From: Armatimonadota bacterium
Lineage (GTDB): Bacteria > Armatimonadota > Abditibacteriia > CG2-30-59-28
DNA length: 9,228 nt
NCBI GenBank assembly: GCA_016199605.1
Contig: JACQGJ010000719.1
Coordinates: 1-9,228, forward strand
Reading direction: 5' to 3'
Shown here in pieces: positions 6,409-9,228 of this stretch. The translations under genes were made by a program, and so were the position numbers. Under the pieces are notes generated by a model. It had not been told where the DNA came from, did no database searches, and worked only from the letters and a program-made list of their open reading frames with translations. Numbering within the stretch: the first letter of the stretch is position 1; each line of letters opens with the position of its first letter.

Positions 6409-9228
6409 ATGTTCGTATCTCAAATAGAGGACAGAAAATTATCGAAGGTCCGTGCGGGTGGGTGCGTCAAAGCCGTGGCGGTGTTTGTGGCTGCTGTCGC
6501 GCTGTGGCTGCCTCGTCCGGCCATGGCGGTGACCATTAACATCACGTACACGGATAGCAGCGGGGAAGGGTTCAACGACGCGACTCTGGGAGCGGAGCGC
6601 AAGGCGGCTTTCGAAGCGGCTGTCAGTCAGTGGTCCCAGACCCTTGATGGCAACGTTGACGTAACGGTGAGCGTGTCCTTTGATCCGATGGGAGGCAACT
6701 CTTTCGGTGCCATTCTGGGTGCGGCCGGCGCTAACAGCTTTGCGAAGGACTTTACCGGGGCGCCCAAATCCGGTGTACAGTATCCCGCCGCCCTGGCCAA
6801 CCAGTTCGCGGGAACGGACTTGGATACGAGTGACGTTGATATCACCGCCTTCTTCAATAGTGACGTGGACAACGATAGTGTGCTGGGCAGCATGGATTTC
6901 TACTACGGGACCGACGGCAATAACGGTAATGACATCGACTTTTTCACTGTGGTTTTGCACGAAATGGGACATGGCCTGGGGTTTATCGCGCTGGTCGAGT
7001 CAGACGGCACTTTCTTCGGAGGTGATCCCGCTATCTTTGATACATTCCTGGCTGATGGCTCCGATTCCAATGCTAAAGTGTTGACCGGCAAAAGCGACTC
7101 AGAACGGGCTGCCGACGTGATCGGAGGGTCTCTTTACTTCAACGGCGCCAACACCTTCAAAGCCGGCAACAGCAATAATGCAAAGCTTTACGCTCCGGAC
7201 CCCTATGAGCAAGGCTCAAGTACTTCCCACGTGGACGAAGACACGTACTCGGGATCGGATGAGTTGATGACACCCTTCTCCTCAGGAACCACCCACGAAG
7301 TCGGCCCCATTGCCACCGCCATCTTTGAAGACCTGGGATGGAAGTTCTCCAACACTTCCACGGGCAGCGCCACCAAACTGGGCTTCAAAGTCCAGCCCAG
7401 TGATGCTACCGCAGGGAGCGTGATTTCTCCGGCGATCGAAGTCGAGGTTCAGGACAGCGCGGGCAAGGTAGTGACGACCGCAAAGGACACCGTGACCTTG
7501 GCGATTTCGACCAACCCGAGCAACGGAAAGCTGAGCGGCACTATCTCCAGGGCGGCGGTCAACGGCGTCGCAAAGTTCGACGATCTATCCATCGACATTT
7601 CGGGTAACGGGTACAAACTGAAGGCTACCTCCGGATCGCTTACCGATGCCACCAGCAACGCTTTCAACATTACCGATTCTTCCACCACCTCCGACGAGGC
7701 CGACTTGCTCATCAAAAAAGGCAGCGACTCCGACTCCGCGTATGCGATTGACAATACGTACCAGACCTCGCCTTCCGGAACTCAGATTGAAACTCAGAAT
7801 GTGACTGCCGGCGGCGCCGCAACGTTTGATGTCAAGGTGGAGAATGACGCTGACGCTGCTACGACGTACGTCGTGAAGGCCACCGAATCCTCGGAAAGCG
7901 GTTGGACCATCGCCTACAACGTCGGCTCAACCGACGTCACCTCGGACGTGACAAGCTCCAATGGCTACAAAACCGCGAGTCTGGATAAAGGCAAGAATGA
8001 GATCATTGAGATCACGATGACATCGAGCACCTCGTCGACAGGCAAGAACGCGACCAAGAGTACAACCCTCAAAGCCTACAAAGACAGTTCCGACACCACG
8101 GTTCTCGATGCGGTCAAAGCCACAACCACTGCCAGCAGCACGACGAGTCCAGGTTCAGGCCCCGACTTGCTCATCAAGAAGAAGACCGAAGAGGCGACCG
8201 ACTACGCGATTGATAACTTCTACGAGTCGGTTCCTTCGGAAGACCAGACCAAAAGAGACGCGGTAAACCTGGGATCCAAAGCCGTATTCCAAGTCAAGCT
8301 GCAGAACGATGGAACAAAGTCCCGAAATTACGTCCTCAGGATAGAAGAATCCAAGGCCGCGGGTTGGGTGGTTGCCTACAAGGCAGGGCTGAATGACATT
8401 ACCTCGCAGATCAAGTGCAAGAAAGGGTTGCTCTCCCAGACCCTTGGGGCCGGCGCCACTCAATTGCTCACGATAGAGATGACACCGGGCCGAGACGCCC
8501 GTGGAGAGAACAGCGCCAAGAGCGCGATCATTGAGGTCTTCTACGATGGATCCGACTCGACCGTGCAGGACTCGGTAATGGCAGCCGTAGAGGCTGTCAC
8601 CAAGAGTTCCTCGTCCGCCAAGCCCGACTTGCTGATTAAGAGGGGTGAAGACCCGGACTCAACTTATGCCCTGAACAACGTCTACCAGACCACGCCGTCC
8701 GGTGATCAGGTCAAAGCGCAGGAGGCCAGCTCGGGACTTAAGAGCACGTTCCAGGTAAAGGTCCAGAACGACGGGTCTTCTGCGCGGAGCTACATCGTCA
8801 AGGCAGAAGAGTCCTCTGAATCCGGGTGGACGATTGCCTATAAAGTAGGATCAAGTGACGTTACCTCGCAGATTACTAGCAGCTCTGGCCGGAAGACTGG
8901 CGGTCTGGCCGCAGGCGGCAAGGAAGTGGTGACGATCGAGATGACGCCCGGGTCTTCAGCAACGGGGAGCAACGCTACCAAAAGCGTGACCATCAAGGTC
9001 TACAACGAGGCTTCCGATACGACGGTACGTGACTCGGTCAAGGCTATCACCTCCGCGAGCTCCTCCGCCCTTAGAGCCTCCACCCTGGAGACGGACTCAC
9101 AGGAGGACTCCGTCCAAGGAGACCTGACCCTCGCCAGCGTTACCGCCTCACCCAATCCGGTGAAGGTCGGAGGCGTAGTCAACTTCCAGTACGTCGTCAG
9201 TAACGTGGGAGACAGGACGGAGAAGAAC
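6409..9228 (+). CDS. Secreted zinc metalloprotease with Ig-like domain and tandem 154-residue repeats, 3'-truncated
   Basis: Open through 940 codons to the right edge, so the C-terminus is missing. ATG 6409 has GGGAGG 8 bases upstream. The signal peptide is residues 1-40 (core VAVFVAAVALWL, cut after AMA). Residues ~41-311 are a zincin domain of the family with GAP...YPAALANQFAGTDL, FYYGTDGNNGNDID and HEMGHGLGF: H184 and H188 bind zinc, E185 is the catalytic base. The metzincin third His is absent at its usual place (Ala194); H274 in SHVDEDTY is the likely third ligand, as in relatives with an SHxD motif, followed by a Met-turn-like ELMTP (M287) and a closing DLGW (W311). Then come a bacterial Ig-like domain (~324-423), three 154-residue repeats (432-893), and the start of a CARDB-like domain (NPVKVGGVVNFQYVVSNVG, from ~905). 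Probably an extracellular or surface protease on a beta-sandwich stalk; its target is unknown. Confidence 0.88.
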   Translation, partial: MFVSQIEDRKLSKVRAGGCVKAVAVFVAAVALWLPRPAMAVTINITYTDSSGEGFNDATLGAERKAAFEAAVSQWSQTLDGNVDVTVSVSFDPMGGNSFGAILGAAGANSFAKDFTGAPKSGVQYPAALANQFAGTDLDTSDVDITAFFNSDVDNDSVLGSMDFYYGTDGNNGNDIDFFTVVLHEMGHGLGFIALVESDGTFFGGDPAIFDTFLADGSDSNAKVLTGKSDSERAADVIGGSLYFNGANTFKAGNSNNAKLYAPDPYEQGSSTSHVDEDTYSGSDELMTPFSSGTTHEVGPIATAIFEDLGWKFSNTSTGSATKLGFKVQPSDATAGSVISPAIEVEVQDSAGKVVTTAKDTVTLAISTNPSNGKLSGTISRAAVNGVAKFDDLSIDISGNGYKLKATSGSLTDATSNAFNITDSSTTSDEADLLIKKGSDSDSAYAIDNTYQTSPSGTQIETQNVTAGGAATFDVKVENDADAATTYVVKATESSESGWTIAYNVGSTDVTSDVTSSNGYKTASLDKGKNEIIEITMTSSTSSTGKNATKSTTLKAYKDSSDTTVLDAVKATTTASSTTSPGSGPDLLIKKKTEEATDYAIDNFYESVPSEDQTKRDAVNLGSKAVFQVKLQNDGTKSRNYVLRIEESKAAGWVVAYKAGLNDITSQIKCKKGLLSQTLGAGATQLLTIEMTPGRDARGENSAKSAIIEVFYDGSDSTVQDSVMAAVEAVTKSSSSAKPDLLIKRGEDPDSTYALNNVYQTTPSGDQVKAQEASSGLKSTFQVKVQNDGSSARSYIVKAEESSESGWTIAYKVGSSDVTSQITSSSGRKTGGLAAGGKEVVTIEMTPGSSATGSNATKSVTIKVYNEASDTTVRDSVKAITSASSSALRASTLETDSQEDSVQGDLTLASVTASPNPVKVGGVVNFQYVVSNVGDRTEKN
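7702..9087 (+). repeat. Three tandem 462-bp coding repeats (154 residues each) in the metalloprotease stalk
   Basis: Units start at 7702, 8164 and 8626, an exact 462-base period. Each opens with DLLIK, then a Y-A-(I/L)-(D/N)-N-x-Y-(Q/E) element (YAIDNTYQT, YAIDNFYES, YALNNVYQT), then a V-(K/E)-(V/L)-(Q/E)-N-D strand, a GW(T/V)(I/V)AY strand, an (D/N)-(V/I)-T-S turn, an ITMTS or IEMTP strand, and a final D-(A/S)-V segment leading into a Ser/Thr linker. Units 1 and 3 are closest (shared SSESGWTIAY); unit 2 is more diverged. Codons for the shared SSESGWTIAY stretch differ at many third positions between units 1 and 3, so the duplication is old. Each unit is probably an Ig-like beta-sandwich. Confidence 0.85.

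Noticed and set aside
6439..6972. 177-codon minus-strand frame opposite the metalloprotease
   Set aside because: The plus strand there encodes the signal peptide and a conserved zincin domain; the minus translation shows no family features.

Overview
The window looks like a chromosomal stretch from a moderately GC-rich, free-living bacterium, most likely of the Armatimonadota. The main clue is the prepilin-type protein at 4739-5329. It has the FTLIELLVVIAIIAILAAIL leader, then FPVFAKAREKARQ, then a C-terminal H-x9-DG motif. Proteins of this kind occur in large families in Armatimonadota and also in Planctomycetota and Lentisphaerota. Every supported gene is on the + strand. The long minus-strand frames are shadows of the high-GC coding strand.

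Region 1 (3-4524) is an apparent carbohydrate-metabolism operon whose start lies upstream of the window. It holds the 3' part of a large carbohydrate-active protein (a probable polysaccharide-deacetylase tail, then a C-terminal beta-galactosidase/sialate-esterase-like jelly roll), a sugar phosphate isomerase/epimerase-type TIM barrel, and two classical short-chain dehydrogenases (SDRs). Gaps are 22, 2 and 85 bases, and the 85-base gap carries a compact hairpin. A plausible reading is that a glycan or glycoside is processed by the first protein and the released sugar or polyol is isomerised and oxidised by the other three. The substrate cannot be read from the sequence.

Region 2 (4525-5737) holds one cysteine-rich prepilin-like gene. 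Its leader region contains a 29-codon reading frame whose stop overlaps the prepilin start (ATGA), and two mutually exclusive hairpins. A strong intrinsic terminator follows the gene. Directly after that lies a start-less relic of a second H-x9-DG prepilin tail, so the locus once held at least two such genes or received a fragment.

Region 3 (5738-9228) is a secreted-protein unit driven by a near-consensus sigma-70 promoter (TTTACA-16-TATAAT). The first gene encodes a small, basic, proline-rich exported protein of unknown family. Thirty-five bases later starts a large exported zinc metalloprotease (HEMGHGLGF) that runs off the right edge. Its catalytic domain is followed by an Ig-like domain, three tandem repeats of exactly 154 residues each, and the start of a CARDB-like domain. 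It looks like a surface or extracellular protease on a long beta-rich stalk.

I found no tRNA, rRNA, CRISPR array, transposase or phage gene. The most original parts are the secreted unit (unknown basic protein plus stalked metalloprotease) and the prepilin locus with its overlapping leader frame and relic. Neither is proven to be a new system.
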